Shown one piece after another: positions 26,231 to 35,762 of a stretch of 64,000 bases of DNA. Position 1 is the stretch's first letter; each line of letters opens with the position of its first letter. The stretch is from Acetobacter oeni (GTDB lineage Bacteria; Pseudomonadota; Alphaproteobacteria; Acetobacterales; Acetobacteraceae), in assembly GCF_011516825.1 (NCBI RefSeq), contig NZ_WOTA01000017.1, forward strand, positions 28,436 through 92,435. The letters are read 5' to 3'. Position numbers and translations under genes: made by a program. The notes under the pieces are model-generated. The model was given only the letters and a program-made list of their open reading frames with translations, was not told the origin of the DNA and did not search any database.

Positions 26231-27526
26231 GTGTCCGTTTCTGAAACGGCGACCGGCCGGGGTGTTTCGCGGCGGGACCAGGTGTCTGCGTCCGGACTGA
26301 GCGGGAGGACTTTTCCGATCCGCTATGTTGTTCTGGGTCTTCTGATCGCCGCGGGCTGCATCAGCTACATCGATCGCACCGCCATGGCGGCGGCCAATGT
26401 CGATATCGCGCGTGAATTCGGTCTTTCCTTTACAGAGCTTGGGGTTCTTCTTTCTTCCTTTGCTTCCGCCTATCTCATCTGTCAGATCCCGGCGGGTCTG
26501 CTTGCGGATCGTGTCGGGGGGCGCTGGCTTCTGTTTGCCTGTCTGCTGCTGTGGAGTGCCGCTCAGTGGCTTTCCGCGCTGGCCGGGAGTGTGCAGGATC
26601 TTCTGATCGCCCGGTGCCTGCTCGGCGTGAGCGAAGCGCCGGTTTTTCTTGTCGGGACACGGCTTATCACCCGGTATTTCGAGCCCGACCGGCGGGCGAC
26701 ACCTGTGGCCTGTCTGAACGCGTCCTCCTCGCTGGGGCAGGTTATTGGTCCGATGATGCTGGGCGCTGTTTCCGGGGCTTTTGGCTGGCGGGCCATGTTC
26801 GTCTTTGTTGGTGGTCTGAGCGCGGTTCTGGCTCTTTTGTGGATCGGCATTTACCGCAACCCGAAAGCGGGTGTTCCGGCAGAGGCGGGAGTGGAACCGG
26901 TTCGGGCGGAAAAGGTGATTCACGAACTGCGGCGGCTTCTCTCCTTTCGTACGAGCTGGGCGCTGGCGGGTGGTTTTGTCGGTGTGATCTATCTGCAATG
27001 GCTTTATGCCGCGTGGTTGCCGACGTATTTCCAGACCACCCGGCACTTTACCGTTTCCCAGGCCGGTTATCTTTCCTCTGTTCCGCAATTTGCCGGTTTT
27101 ATCGGCGGTCTTGCGGGCGGGGTCGTGACGGATCGCCTGGCCTGCCGGGGCTGGTCTCCGGCCCGGGCCTGCCGGACGCCGCTGGTGATTGCGCTGCTTG
27201 TCGCCGCCGCGACGACGATGCTGGCCCCGTTCTGCGCCACGACGACACTTTCCGTGTTTGTCATGTCGGTTTCGCTGTTCGCGACAGGGATCGCCATGAC
27301 CGCCGGATGGACGCTTGGGACGGTGCTGATCGACGAAAGATCGGTGGCTACGCTTGAAGCCATTCAGAACATGGGTGGCTCGTTCGGCGCGGTGATGGCG
27401 CCGGTTCTGACGGGGGCGGCTGTTCAGCATTCCGGTTCTTTTGTTCTGGCTATGGGGGTGGCCGGTGTGATTACGATGGGTTCGGCGGCGCTTTACCGCT
27501 GGGGAACGAGCGTGCGCATCGTCTGA
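26231..27526 (+). CDS. MFS transporter, ACS (anion:cation symporter)-like
   Basis: A 431-residue inner-membrane carrier with about 12 transmembrane segments. SYIDRTAMAAANVDIAREFG at the first helix and GLLADRVGGRW at loop 2-3 fit the ACS family, which takes up organic anions such as hexuronates, galactonate, phthalate or quinate-type acids. Its place directly downstream of a PQQ dehydrogenase that makes sugar acids suggests uptake of an oxidation product, an inference from position only. The start is a GTG at 26231 without a strong ribosome site. About 250 bases separate the two genes, so cotranscription is uncertain. Confidence 0.85.
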   Translation: MSVSETATGRGVSRRDQVSASGLSGRTFPIRYVVLGLLIAAGCISYIDRTAMAAANVDIAREFGLSFTELGVLLSSFASAYLICQIPAGLLADRVGGRWLLFACLLLWSAAQWLSALAGSVQDLLIARCLLGVSEAPVFLVGTRLITRYFEPDRRATPVACLNASSSLGQVIGPMMLGAVSGAFGWRAMFVFVGGLSAVLALLWIGIYRNPKAGVPAEAGVEPVRAEKVIHELRRLLSFRTSWALAGGFVGVIYLQWLYAAWLPTYFQTTRHFTVSQAGYLSSVPQFAGFIGGLAGGVVTDRLACRGWSPARACRTPLVIALLVAAATTMLAPFCATTTLSVFVMSVSLFATGIAMTAGWTLGTVLIDERSVATLEAIQNMGGSFGAVMAPVLTGAAVQHSGSFVLAMGVAGVITMGSAALYRWGTSVRIV

Positions 27527-27638
27527 AGGGCGGAACCTGAAGACGGGTTGTGCGTCAGGAAAGGAGCACTGTCTGCCGATGGCGTGTCCCTGCGCGCCCG
27601 CTACAGACTGGTAAACGAGTCCACGGAGCAGACTGGCC

Positions 27639-28433
27639 ATGCATGATGGCGATTTTTCCTCTGATCCGCGCCTTGTGGTCGTTGATATTGGTGCTTCGGG
27701 CGGGTTGCAGGACAAGTGGGCGAGGCAGCCTGGCCGGATCAGGCCTGTGCTGTTCGAGCCAAATGCCACCGAGGCCGCACGGATAAGGGATTCTCTGAAG
27801 CACATACCGGGTGCTCTGGTGGTTGAGCGCGGGCTGGCGGCCCGGTCCGGGGAGTTCAGTCTTACGATTGGCAGGCATTATGGCTGCACGTCCCTGCTGA
27901 AGGCAGATCCTGAAGTTCTGGTGGGGTATTCGATCGCTCCGCTCTATGAGGCTGCTGGCACGGCTCAGGTAAGATGCGATCGTTATGACACGCTGCACGT
28001 TGCCGGCGAGGTTCCGGTGCCGGATGTGATCAAGCTGGATGTTGAGGGCTATGAATACGAAGTGCTGCTGGGTTTCGGCGGTCTGCTCGACCGGTGTCTC
28101 GGGCTGGAGGTGGAGGCGTGGCTGACGCCGGTTTACCGGAATACGAAACTTCTTCATGAGCTCGTCGATTATCTGCGGCAGTTCGGATTTGTCCTGCGGC
28201 GGTTCGAGCCGATCAACGCGTTTGACAGCGATCTGATTCTGGGGGATGCGTTTTTCACGCTGAACAGAGCGCGCGTCGCGCGGCTGGACCCGGACAGACA
28301 GGAAAAGTTCTCGATTCTTCTGGAAACATGGAAACTTCCGGATTATTCGGATGCCAGCAAAACCCATGTTCCGGGAGGTGGCGGCAACCGGTCGCGGCTC
28401 AGGACGTTCCTGTCTGCTTTTCGCCGGTCCTGA
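27639..28433 (+). CDS. FkbM family methyltransferase
   Basis: A 264-residue SAM-dependent methyltransferase of the FkbM family. Motif I reads VVVDIGASGG near residue 15, and the later hallmark is PDVIKLDVEGYEYEVLLGF (about residues 128-146). Such enzymes O-methylate sugars or other small hydroxylated acceptors; the acceptor here is unknown. GGAG lies about 10 bases before the ATG. It ends 34 bases from the convergent SRAP gene. Confidence 0.85.
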   Translation: MHDGDFSSDPRLVVVDIGASGGLQDKWARQPGRIRPVLFEPNATEAARIRDSLKHIPGALVVERGLAARSGEFSLTIGRHYGCTSLLKADPEVLVGYSIAPLYEAAGTAQVRCDRYDTLHVAGEVPVPDVIKLDVEGYEYEVLLGFGGLLDRCLGLEVEAWLTPVYRNTKLLHELVDYLRQFGFVLRRFEPINAFDSDLILGDAFFTLNRARVARLDPDRQEKFSILLETWKLPDYSDASKTHVPGGGGNRSRLRTFLSAFRRS

Positions 28434-28444
28434 TCGCGGGCTGG

Positions 28445-28464
28445 CTGTGTTTTCCGAAAAACAG
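28445..28464. terminator. Possible bidirectional terminator
   Basis: An imperfect palindrome (CTGTGTTTTCC facing GAAAAACAG) in the 34-base gap between two convergent genes, with T-runs in the arms. The stem is short and has one mismatch. Confidence 0.4.
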
Positions 28465-28467
28465 ATT

Positions 28468-29139
28468 CTATCTGAGCAGCGAGTCTGTCTGGCTGTCTTC
28501 TTTTCTCCCCAGGGCGACAATTTCCAGTTTTTTCGGGTCGAGTGGTCGCTGGAGTTCCCGTGCGATGTCTGTCGGTCCGGTCAGCCACAGTTCAAACTCT
28601 TCCGGTTCCGTCAGGATCACCGGCATGGCCCTCGGGTGGACCGGGGCCACGACCGGATTTGCCTCCGTTGTCAGAAAGCCGAACAGGTCAGCGTTGATTT
28701 CGCCTTCCTTCACTTTTCGGACGGATGTCCGGTTTGTCCAGAGTCCGGCAAAGAAATGGAGCGGCCGGTCCGGTCCATCGGCAAACCAGACGGGTCGGGT
28801 GGTGCCGTCAGGCAGGCGTTCCATTTCGGAAAAGGAGGTGAATGGCACGAGGCATCGGTGTTCGGTGCCGAGCCAGCGGCGCCAGTGAGGCGATGAGAGA
28901 TTGCGGATATTCGTCACGCCCCGGTCGACCGTGCGCCCCTGGAGGGCGAAGGCGGGAGACGGCATGCCCCAGCGCGCCAGGGTCAGTTCGCGTCCTTCGG
29001 GTCCCTCTCTGACGATGGGGGCGGCCGTATCGGGCCAGATGGCCGGCATGGACGGGAGGTTGCCGGTACGGTCTGTCCGGGCGCGGGACAGTTTCCTGAT
29101 CGCGTCCTGCGTTGCGGTCATGCTGTAGAGGTTACACAT
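28468..29139 (-). CDS. SRAP domain protein (YedK/HMCES family)
   Basis: A 223-residue protein of the SOS-response-associated peptidase family, which forms a covalent thiazolidine link to abasic sites in single-stranded DNA. The invariant Cys2 directly follows the start Met (MCNLYSMT). The conserved Asn is seen in RGVTNIRN, the Glu region in CLVPFTSFSEME, and the His in VHPRAMPVIL. The Met and Cys must be adjacent in this family, which fixes the start at 29139. It likely protects replication forks at abasic lesions. No lexA or dinB gene is next to it. Confidence 0.92.
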   Translation of the reverse strand: MCNLYSMTATQDAIRKLSRARTDRTGNLPSMPAIWPDTAAPIVREGPEGRELTLARWGMPSPAFALQGRTVDRGVTNIRNLSSPHWRRWLGTEHRCLVPFTSFSEMERLPDGTTRPVWFADGPDRPLHFFAGLWTNRTSVRKVKEGEINADLFGFLTTEANPVVAPVHPRAMPVILTEPEEFELWLTGPTDIARELQRPLDPKKLEIVALGRKEDSQTDSLLR

Positions 29140-29220
29140 GATGCGGGTCCGTTCCGGTCATCCTGTTCAGGTGCGGGGAGAGGGGCGGGATCGTCTTCAT
29201 CTCTGTTATGACATGGGGTT

Positions 29221-31674
29221 TCAGAAATCGGCGCTTACGGTTCCGAAGAACTGTCGCGGGGCGCCCATAAGGAAATAATTATAGCCTGTGTTCGTGAAGT
29301 TGTTGCCCAGTTCGCTTGTTGTGGCGACGTAGGTTTTGTTGAACAGGTTGTAGATATTGAAGCTGACTGCAAAATTCTTCATGAAGCCATATGTGCCGAA
29401 ATTATATCTGCCGCCGAAATTCGCCAGGAAATAGCCGGGAACATGCAGATCATTCGTGTAGGTCAGTTGCCGGCTGGAGAGATAGTTTCCGTCCAGATGC
29501 ACGTTCAGATGATGCCAGTCATAGGCAATGCTGCCTTTATACATCATCGTCGGGTAGTTCGGGACCAGCTTGCCCCGGGTTGGTTCGAGGCCGGACGATG
29601 TCATCACGTTCTGATTGTAGGTGGAGTGAGCATAGGAAAACGAATTGTACAGCGTCAGACCGTTGACCGGATGTGCGGTCATGCTGACTTCGGCGCCGTT
29701 GGTCGTTACGCCGCCGACGTTCTGCACGGCGGTCACGGGGTTGATGCCGGAACCGCTGGAAATGAGCTGAAGCCGGTTGGAGAAATTGACCCGGTAGAGC
29801 GACACGAGGGCGCTCAGTTTTGGCGTGACGTAGCGATAGCCGAGTTCATAGACCCAGTCCGTTTCCGGCCTCAGATGCGATCTGGTGCTCTGGAACGCGG
29901 CCTGAGACGCGGTCCAGGGGGTGGCGGAGACATTGGTGTTGTATCCGTCCTCCGGATAGGCCCGCATATTGTGGGACACATCGAAAAACGCCTCATGATG
30001 CGGCAGGAAGCGCCAGTTGGCGGAGACCTGAGGCAGAAACGCGCTGGAGGCTGTCAGATGTCCCTGCGCGATCTGGCCTCCGTTGAGCGCGGCGTGCTGT
30101 GTCGGGACATGGTTGCCTGCCGAGACGATCATGGATTTGAAGCCGGCATTGACTGTCAGATTGCGCGTGATCCGGAAGGTATCCTGCAGGTGGAACGTGA
30201 ACGTGTTGGTATGGAAGACTTCCTGCCACGGGTTGGCAAAAACATTGTGCGGGAAGCCATCTGTCGGGTTTCCGGGTGTGCCTTCTCCCAGGAGCGGCAC
30301 CTCTGAAAAGTAGCGGCCTTCCGTGAACTGTCCGTATTCATACCAGACGCCGGCTTTGATTGTATGCCGTGCGATACGGCGGGTCAGCGCGGTTGTGAAG
30401 CCGCCCCGTTCAATGCCCGGATTCTGAATCCGCTGTGACAGCGGCGCGCCGTTTGGGGACGGCATATAGGGCGTGGTCCATGTGCTGTATCCGCTGTCGC
30501 CGTGACCATAGACGGTTGTTGTCCAGTTCAGGTTGGGGGTCAGATTTTCGTTCAGTGTGAGTCCGCCCAGATAATCCATCCGGTTTGCTGTTCCGGCATA
30601 ATAGGACGCATCCAGAGGGTCGGCTGCTTTTGAGTATCCCGCCGGATAATGTCCCTGCGCCGCATGATAGGCGGCGGCGTAATTCGGGTAGTAATTTGCA
30701 AGATCCGGCCCGAACACCTGAAGATTATTCATCGTCATGTCCTGGTAATCGAACTGCTGCGTTGAACTCCAGTCGAAAAACACTTTGAGCGAGGACTCAT
30801 GTGCCAGGGGCTGCACGAATTTTGCGTTGACCTGATCCGAGTAGTCGTAGCCATGACCTTTCCACAGATCCATGTCCGTCCGGGCGTAGGAAACGTAAAA
30901 CCGCGAGCCGGTCCGGTTCAGATCGCCGCTGTTGAGGCGGATGAAGGTCCGGAATGTTGCGTTGCTGCCGAAGGTCTGTTCGACGGTTCCGCCGCGCTCG
31001 TGCGAGGGATCGATGGACCGGAACTGGATTGCGCCGCCGAGATTGCTGCTGGACGCGACATCGATTGCGCCGGCGCCCTGCGACACATCCACGCCGGCGA
31101 TGTTGTCCGTGCTGAGCGCCCGGGTGATGCTCAGGCCGTTATAGTTATTGAACTGCTGGTCGCCGAGCGGGATGCCGTCGAGTGTAAAACCGAGCTGCGC
31201 CTGTGAGAAGCCGCGCATGAACAGTGTGCTGGAATATTCGTATGCGCCGAACGGGTCGGCTGACTGATAAAGCACGCCGGGGAGCTGACCGAGCACTTTC
31301 ATCGGCGATGTGCCTGGCACGCTCTGGTGCATCATGGTGGAGGTGACGCTTGTCATCTGCCGTGTCGAACCGTGGCCAAAGATGGAGATTTCTTCTCTGG
31401 CCGTTGCCGGGGCCGCTGCCGGGGCGGATGTCGCGCGGGGTTGTCCGGTGGTTTTTCCGGATCGTGTCGCGGGAGGTCCGGGTGCCTTGGTTTTTGTGGT
31501 CGGGTCGCTTGTGGCGGGTGGTGTGTGGCCGCGCGCGCCGGGGGTGTTTGTTGCGGCCTGGGCGGGCAGGGTGATGATGGCCAGTGTTGAGGTCAGCAGG
31601 ACGGAGCGCGTAAGGCGGGCGTTTTGCCGGGGGGAAGGCGATATGACACCGGGGCGCCTGTTCCTGAACTGCAT
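29221..31674 (-). CDS. TonB-dependent outer-membrane receptor
   Basis: An 817-residue receptor. A signal peptide (RSVLLTSTLAIITLPAQA) is followed by an unusually long Ala/Thr/Pro/Gly-rich linker (about residues 42-95), a plug domain with MRGFSQAQLGFTLDGIPLGD, and a 22-strand barrel ending in a terminal Phe (SADF), as outer-membrane beta barrels do. It transports a ligand such as a siderophore, cobalamin or sugar using TonB energy; neither a ligand-specific motif nor a Fur-like box was recognised. The ATG at 31674 is preferred over the adjacent GTG at 31677; GGTGA lies just upstream. No siderophore genes are adjacent. Confidence 0.92.
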   Translation of the reverse strand: MQFRNRRPGVISPSPRQNARLTRSVLLTSTLAIITLPAQAATNTPGARGHTPPATSDPTTKTKAPGPPATRSGKTTGQPRATSAPAAAPATAREEISIFGHGSTRQMTSVTSTMMHQSVPGTSPMKVLGQLPGVLYQSADPFGAYEYSSTLFMRGFSQAQLGFTLDGIPLGDQQFNNYNGLSITRALSTDNIAGVDVSQGAGAIDVASSSNLGGAIQFRSIDPSHERGGTVEQTFGSNATFRTFIRLNSGDLNRTGSRFYVSYARTDMDLWKGHGYDYSDQVNAKFVQPLAHESSLKVFFDWSSTQQFDYQDMTMNNLQVFGPDLANYYPNYAAAYHAAQGHYPAGYSKAADPLDASYYAGTANRMDYLGGLTLNENLTPNLNWTTTVYGHGDSGYSTWTTPYMPSPNGAPLSQRIQNPGIERGGFTTALTRRIARHTIKAGVWYEYGQFTEGRYFSEVPLLGEGTPGNPTDGFPHNVFANPWQEVFHTNTFTFHLQDTFRITRNLTVNAGFKSMIVSAGNHVPTQHAALNGGQIAQGHLTASSAFLPQVSANWRFLPHHEAFFDVSHNMRAYPEDGYNTNVSATPWTASQAAFQSTRSHLRPETDWVYELGYRYVTPKLSALVSLYRVNFSNRLQLISSGSGINPVTAVQNVGGVTTNGAEVSMTAHPVNGLTLYNSFSYAHSTYNQNVMTSSGLEPTRGKLVPNYPTMMYKGSIAYDWHHLNVHLDGNYLSSRQLTYTNDLHVPGYFLANFGGRYNFGTYGFMKNFAVSFNIYNLFNKTYVATTSELGNNFTNTGYNYFLMGAPRQFFGTVSADF

Positions 31675-31940
31675 CACTTCACCATAATTTTTCGATGTAC
31701 AGGCACACGATCATAATTCACGTTTTAAATGCGTTTTATGAGGACGGATCTGCTCGTTTTGTGGCCTCTTCTTAACGACGTTCCCGGGTTTACGTCTGGC
31801 GGTCCCGGAATGTTCCGCCAGAGCGGGTGTTTTTCTGAGAAAAATTCATCTGTCATGCGTTGGTTCCGTTCGGGTTGACTGTTGATGTGTGATTTTTCCA
31901 CGGACCCGGCCGGGGTCGCGGCCCCGGCACGCCGGTCCGC

Positions 31941-32006
31941 TGGTTTCCAGAGGCTTTGGTCTTTGGCGGGGTCAGGGCAAAGCCCTGAGAAAGGCAGGGA
32001 CACTTA
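31941..32006 (-). repeat. Dispersed intergenic repeat, partial copy A
   Basis: This segment aligns with the left half of the element seen in full at 46161, 47873 and 34192. It keeps the TTTCC-GGCxxxGG-CTTTGGCGGG core and the CAGGGCAAAGCCCTG hairpin. It lies between the TonB receptor and the DHA2 exporter, in the same orientation as the 46161 copy. The rest of this 370-base gap is AT-rich near 31680-31740 and probably carries the receptor promoter. Confidence 0.55.
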
Positions 32007-32043
32007 ACGGGACCGGAGCCGGCGCGACGGAAGCAGGACGTCC

Positions 32044-33456
32044 TCACGCCCGTCCGCTGATCTCGTTTCCCAGGTTTTCTGGCATTTTCGCGAACCCGAT
32101 TGCCCCGATCAGCGCGACGATGGCGCTTACCAGAAACGCGATGTGCAGTTCGGGCAGTCCCAGATGCGCGTGTCCATAGACTGACTGCGCCACGGACAGG
32201 CAGAAGGCCATCACCGGAACGCCGGCGGCCGAGGCGGCCTGCTGCAGGATGGAAGACATGCCCGCCGCCGCGCGTCGTTCTTCGGATGATACGTCCGCGA
32301 ACATCATCGTGGACAGGCCGGTGAGCTGCATCGAGCGTGTTGCGCCGGCAAAAACAAGTGTTATCATCAGAAGGAACCGGGACTCGTGCGGGCTGGTGAA
32401 GACGCAGGCCAGCATTGACAGGGCTGCCAGAAATCCGTTGAAGAACAGGATATTCCGGAAGCCGAACCGTCGTAAAATTCTTGATGTGAACGGTTTCAGT
32501 CCGAGATTCGCGCAGAAATAGCCGAGCATCCAGCTTCCGGCGACGGCCGGGGACAATCCGAACCCGACCTGGAACAGCAGAGGCAGCAGGAACGGCGCGG
32601 AGGAAAACAGGCACCGGAACAGGATTCCCGGAAACAGCGTTGCGAATCTCATGCTCGGGCGTTTCAGGGGTTCCAGTGACAGGATCGGGGTTTCATGCGC
32701 CCGCAGATGTCTTATTGCGAACAGGCCGGTGATGATGCCGGCGATCATAAGGCCGATTGCCACGATCCGTTCGCTTCCGGGCTGAGGGGAGCGCTGGAAT
32801 CCGGCCAGGAGGCAGGTCAGTCCGGTTGCGCAGAGGGCCAGTCCTTTCCAGTCCAGCGGCGGCGCCTCTTCCGGTGGCGTTGGGGGGACGATGCGCAGAA
32901 TGGCGAAAGCGGCGATCAGTCCGACCGGCAGATTGAGCCAGAAATTCCACTGCCATCCGATTGTCTGCGTAATATATCCGCCGAGGACCGGGCCGATGAC
33001 CGGCGCGGACAGGGCTGGCCATACCGTGACCGACTGTGCCCGCATCAGTTCGGATTTTGGCGTGTAGCGCAGCATGATCGACATGCCGACCGGGCTCATC
33101 ACCGCCGCCGCCAGGCCCTGACAGATCCGGGCCAGGACGAATCCTGACAGTCCGCGCGCCAGTCCGCACCAGACGGAGGCTGCTGTGAACACCAGCATGG
33201 CCACGACCATCACCCGGCGTTCGCCTGCCTTCATCGCCATCCAGGAGGCGAGGGGGGACATGGCCGCCGAGGCCAGCATATACGCCGTGATTCCCATCGA
33301 CAGGTCGAGTGCTGTCACGCCGAAGGACCGGGCCATTTGCGGCAGGGAGGTGTTGATGATGGCCCCGTCCAGGTTCTGCATGAATGCGGCGAGGGCCAGG
33401 ACCAGGGCGATGGCGGGCGAATAGCGCCGCGCGGGCGCGGCGGAAGGTTCAGTCAT
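32044..33456 (-). CDS. MFS multidrug exporter, DHA2 (EmrB/QacA-like) family
   Basis: A 470-residue inner-membrane protein with about 14 transmembrane segments. The first-helix motif AFMQNLDGAIINTSLPQMAR and ASWMAMKAGERRVMV at loop 2-3 identify the DHA2 drug:H+ antiporter branch. It is likely to export a toxic compound; no EmrA-like adaptor is adjacent, so it may work alone. The start at 33456 gives the family N-terminus. It lies downstream of a small secreted protein gene on the same strand, 137 bases away. Confidence 0.87.
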   Translation of the reverse strand: MTEPSAAPARRYSPAIALVLALAAFMQNLDGAIINTSLPQMARSFGVTALDLSMGITAYMLASAAMSPLASWMAMKAGERRVMVVAMLVFTAASVWCGLARGLSGFVLARICQGLAAAVMSPVGMSIMLRYTPKSELMRAQSVTVWPALSAPVIGPVLGGYITQTIGWQWNFWLNLPVGLIAAFAILRIVPPTPPEEAPPLDWKGLALCATGLTCLLAGFQRSPQPGSERIVAIGLMIAGIITGLFAIRHLRAHETPILSLEPLKRPSMRFATLFPGILFRCLFSSAPFLLPLLFQVGFGLSPAVAGSWMLGYFCANLGLKPFTSRILRRFGFRNILFFNGFLAALSMLACVFTSPHESRFLLMITLVFAGATRSMQLTGLSTMMFADVSSEERRAAAGMSSILQQAASAAGVPVMAFCLSVAQSVYGHAHLGLPELHIAFLVSAIVALIGAIGFAKMPENLGNEISGRA

Positions 33457-33593
33457 CGGGGGAGAGTGCCGTATTTACAGGTGGAGACAAAGCCGCGTTG
33501 TTCAGAATTCTGGCCGGAACCGGTGCCCGGAGGCCGGGCGCTGAAAGAGCAGGCCTTTCCGGGCCGGATGTGTCGCACCGGGGAACATCGTTT

Positions 33594-34052
33594 TCAGCGC
33601 GTTAAGGTGTTTTCCTTCCGCGTTTCCATTACTTTGTTCAGGCGGTCGCGGTAGCGCATGTAGCTGCCTTTCGGTGCGCATCCCATATCTTCAAGGTCTT
33701 CGAGGGCCACGCTTTTGTTCAGCCACTCGTTGACTTCTTTGAAGTCGAGCGCGGCCGGAATTTTCTGGTTATCGAAGATCACCGGTTCGGAGCCGGGCGT
33801 GACACCAAAGGAGGAGAATGTCGTCGCGCCGTCGCCTGTCACTTCGCCGCAGATGGTACCCTTTCCGGCGGTGCGGACTTTACGGAAGCGGGTCTCCTGC
33901 GGGGTCTTGTAGTGTTGCGCGACGGCATGGATGGCCGTTTGCGCGGCGGTGTCCTTACCGCTGCCATCCGTCACGCTCTGAGCCAGTGCCGGGACTGTTC
34001 CGCTGACTGCCAGGGCCAGTGCGAGACCGTAAAGACTGAACTGCCGTTTCAC
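33594..34052 (-). CDS. Hypothetical secreted protein
   Basis: A 152-residue exported protein. A signal peptide (LYGLALALAVSGTVPALA) is followed by a small domain with two cysteines (TICGEV and DMGCAPKG) that could form a disulfide. The first cysteine lies in a segment similar to periplasmic proteins annotated only as hypothetical. Translation starts at GTG (34052) behind AAGGAG with 6-base spacing; an overlapping out-of-frame ATG-TGA precedes it. Function unknown. Confidence 0.7.
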   Translation of the reverse strand: MKRQFSLYGLALALAVSGTVPALAQSVTDGSGKDTAAQTAIHAVAQHYKTPQETRFRKVRTAGKGTICGEVTGDGATTFSSFGVTPGSEPVIFDNQKIPAALDFKEVNEWLNKSVALEDLEDMGCAPKGSYMRYRDRLNKVMETRKENTLTR

Positions 34053-34191
34053 ATTGCTCTCCTTAACTTGCTGGTCCCGGCGTGTGCCCTGAAAGCCGGA
34101 ACGTCAAGTCTGGCCGGGAGTTTGGTGGCGTTGTGTCAGTGTGATGCAACTTTGGGGGCGTTGTGCCGGGGGTTTTTGTTCTGTTGCTGTT

Positions 34192-34310
34192 TTTCTCACG
34201 GGGCTGCCCTGAGACCCGTCAAAGGCCGGGGGCCTTTGGAAACCCGTTTGTTTATCAGCGGATCGGGGTGCGGGGGCTGTGGGCTCTGTCGGGTTCGGGC
34301 GGAGCCGCCG
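34192..34310 (+). repeat. Dispersed intergenic repeat, copy B
   Basis: A roughly 120-base element with several short hairpins: GGGCTGCCCTGAGACCCGTC, AAAGGCC-GG-GGCCTTT, and the GGGTTCGGGCGGAGCC end. It aligns over its full length with the copy at 47873 in the same orientation, and with the copy at 46161 in reverse. It occupies the gap (about 380 bases) between the secreted protein and the D-amino-acid dehydrogenase; nothing else is seen there except the dehydrogenase ribosome site. Confidence 0.7.
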
Positions 34311-34430
34311 GGGTGTGACTGCGCGTGGATATTTCCGGTGAGGTCTGTGTGCTGGACGCTTCCGGTCCCCGGGCTTAATCAGGGTTCGGTATTTTTGCTG
34401 CGTCCAAACAGTCGCCGAAAGGAAAGTTCT

Positions 34431-35699
34431 GTGAAAGTTATCGTCCTTGGTGCCGGGGTCATTGGTGTCACGACGGCCTGGTATCTGGCGAAACTCGGAC
34501 ACGAGGTTGAAGTGATCGACCGCCAGCCTGCCGCTGGTCTCGAAACATCCTTTGCCAATGCCGGGCAGGTTTCTCCGGGGTATTCGACGCCCTGGGCCGC
34601 GCCGGGTCTGCCGCTCCGGGCGCTGAAATGGATGCTCGGCCGGCACAGTCCGCTCGTGATCCGACCGCAGGCGGTCGATATGGCCATGCTTCGCTGGATC
34701 GGTAATCTCCTGCGGAATTGCAATGAGTATGACTACGACATCAATAAATCCCGGATGCTTCGGATTGCAGAATACAGTCGTGACTGTCTTGCTGCCCTGC
34801 GGAAGGAGACCGGGATCACCTATGACGACCGGCAGAAAGGTCTGATCCAGCTGTTCCGCACGGACGCTCAGGTCGCCCATGCCAGGGACGACATGCGTTT
34901 GCTCAGTGAAAGCGGGATTCCGCATCAGCTCTTTAGCGTCGAGCAGATTCTCGAACGCGAGCCGGGGCTTGGGGGCGCGAAGGCTCTGCTGAAGGGAGGG
35001 CTTTATCTTCCCGGTGACGAATCGGGTGACGCGCATATGTTCACGCAGCGTCTCGCGCAGGAGGCGGAAGAGCTTGGCGTGACCTTCCGCTATGAGACGA
35101 CCATTGAGGCGCTCGATGCGTCCGCCGACAGTGTTTATGGCGTCCGCACCAGCGAGGGGCGCTTTACGGCCGATGCGTATGTGATGGCGACGGGCAGTTA
35201 CGCGCCGGGGATTCTGCGGCCTCTGGGTATTCGTCTGCCGGTATATCCGGTCAAAGGCTATTCCCTGACATTGCCGCTGACCGATGAGAGCCGCGCGCCG
35301 GTCTCCACCGTCAACGATGAGACGTACAAGGTTGCCATCACCCGGCTTGGCGACCGTATTCGCATCGGCGGGACGGCGGAGCTGGCGGGATTCGATCTGC
35401 GCCTGCGTCCGGCCCGTCGGGAGATTCTCAAAATATCCTTTTCGGAGCTTTACGGCGGCGGCGATCTTTCCCAGGCCGTTTACTGGGCTGGTCTGCGCCC
35501 GAATACGCCGGACGGGACGCCGGTTGTCGGGCCGTCAAAAAAATTCGGCAATCTGTGGCTCAACACGGGTCATGGCACGCTTGGCTGGACGATGGCGGCC
35601 GGTTCAGGGCGTATTCTTGCCGATCAGATCCATGGCCGGAAGCCCGATATTCCGGCGCTCGATCTGTCCGTCGACCGGTATGCGCGGGCGTTTGCCTGA
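34431..35699 (+). CDS. dadA: D-amino acid dehydrogenase
   Basis: A 422-residue FAD enzyme of the DadA type, close to the usual 430. The N-terminal FAD fold reads VIVLGAGVIGVTTAWYLAKLGH, followed by the family's SFANAGQVSPGYSTPWAAPG. YPVKGYSLTLPL and the C-terminal LNTGHGTLGWTMAAGSGR complete the match. It oxidises D-amino acids, chiefly D-alanine, to keto acids and passes electrons to the membrane quinone pool. The start is GTG 34431 behind AAAGGAAAG; the long open frame upstream (to 33912) lacks similarity. A dedicated catabolic alanine racemase is not adjacent; alr lies at 21 kb. Confidence 0.93.
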   Translation: MKVIVLGAGVIGVTTAWYLAKLGHEVEVIDRQPAAGLETSFANAGQVSPGYSTPWAAPGLPLRALKWMLGRHSPLVIRPQAVDMAMLRWIGNLLRNCNEYDYDINKSRMLRIAEYSRDCLAALRKETGITYDDRQKGLIQLFRTDAQVAHARDDMRLLSESGIPHQLFSVEQILEREPGLGGAKALLKGGLYLPGDESGDAHMFTQRLAQEAEELGVTFRYETTIEALDASADSVYGVRTSEGRFTADAYVMATGSYAPGILRPLGIRLPVYPVKGYSLTLPLTDESRAPVSTVNDETYKVAITRLGDRIRIGGTAELAGFDLRLRPARREILKISFSELYGGGDLSQAVYWAGLRPNTPDGTPVVGPSKKFGNLWLNTGHGTLGWTMAAGSGRILADQIHGRKPDIPALDLSVDRYARAFA

Positions 35700-35731
35700 C
35701 AGATTTTTATCTGGCTGAGGGAGTGCTGACT

Positions 35732-35759
35732 GCCCCGGACGCCGGTGACGTCCGGGGGC
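35732..35759. terminator. Hairpin between convergent genes
   Basis: CCCCGGACG (35733-35741) pairs with CGTCCGGGG (35749-35757), a 9-bp GC stem with a 7-base loop, in the 63-base gap between the convergent dadA and MotB-like genes. There is no pronounced U-tract on either strand. Confidence 0.5.
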
Positions 35760-35762
35760 TGT

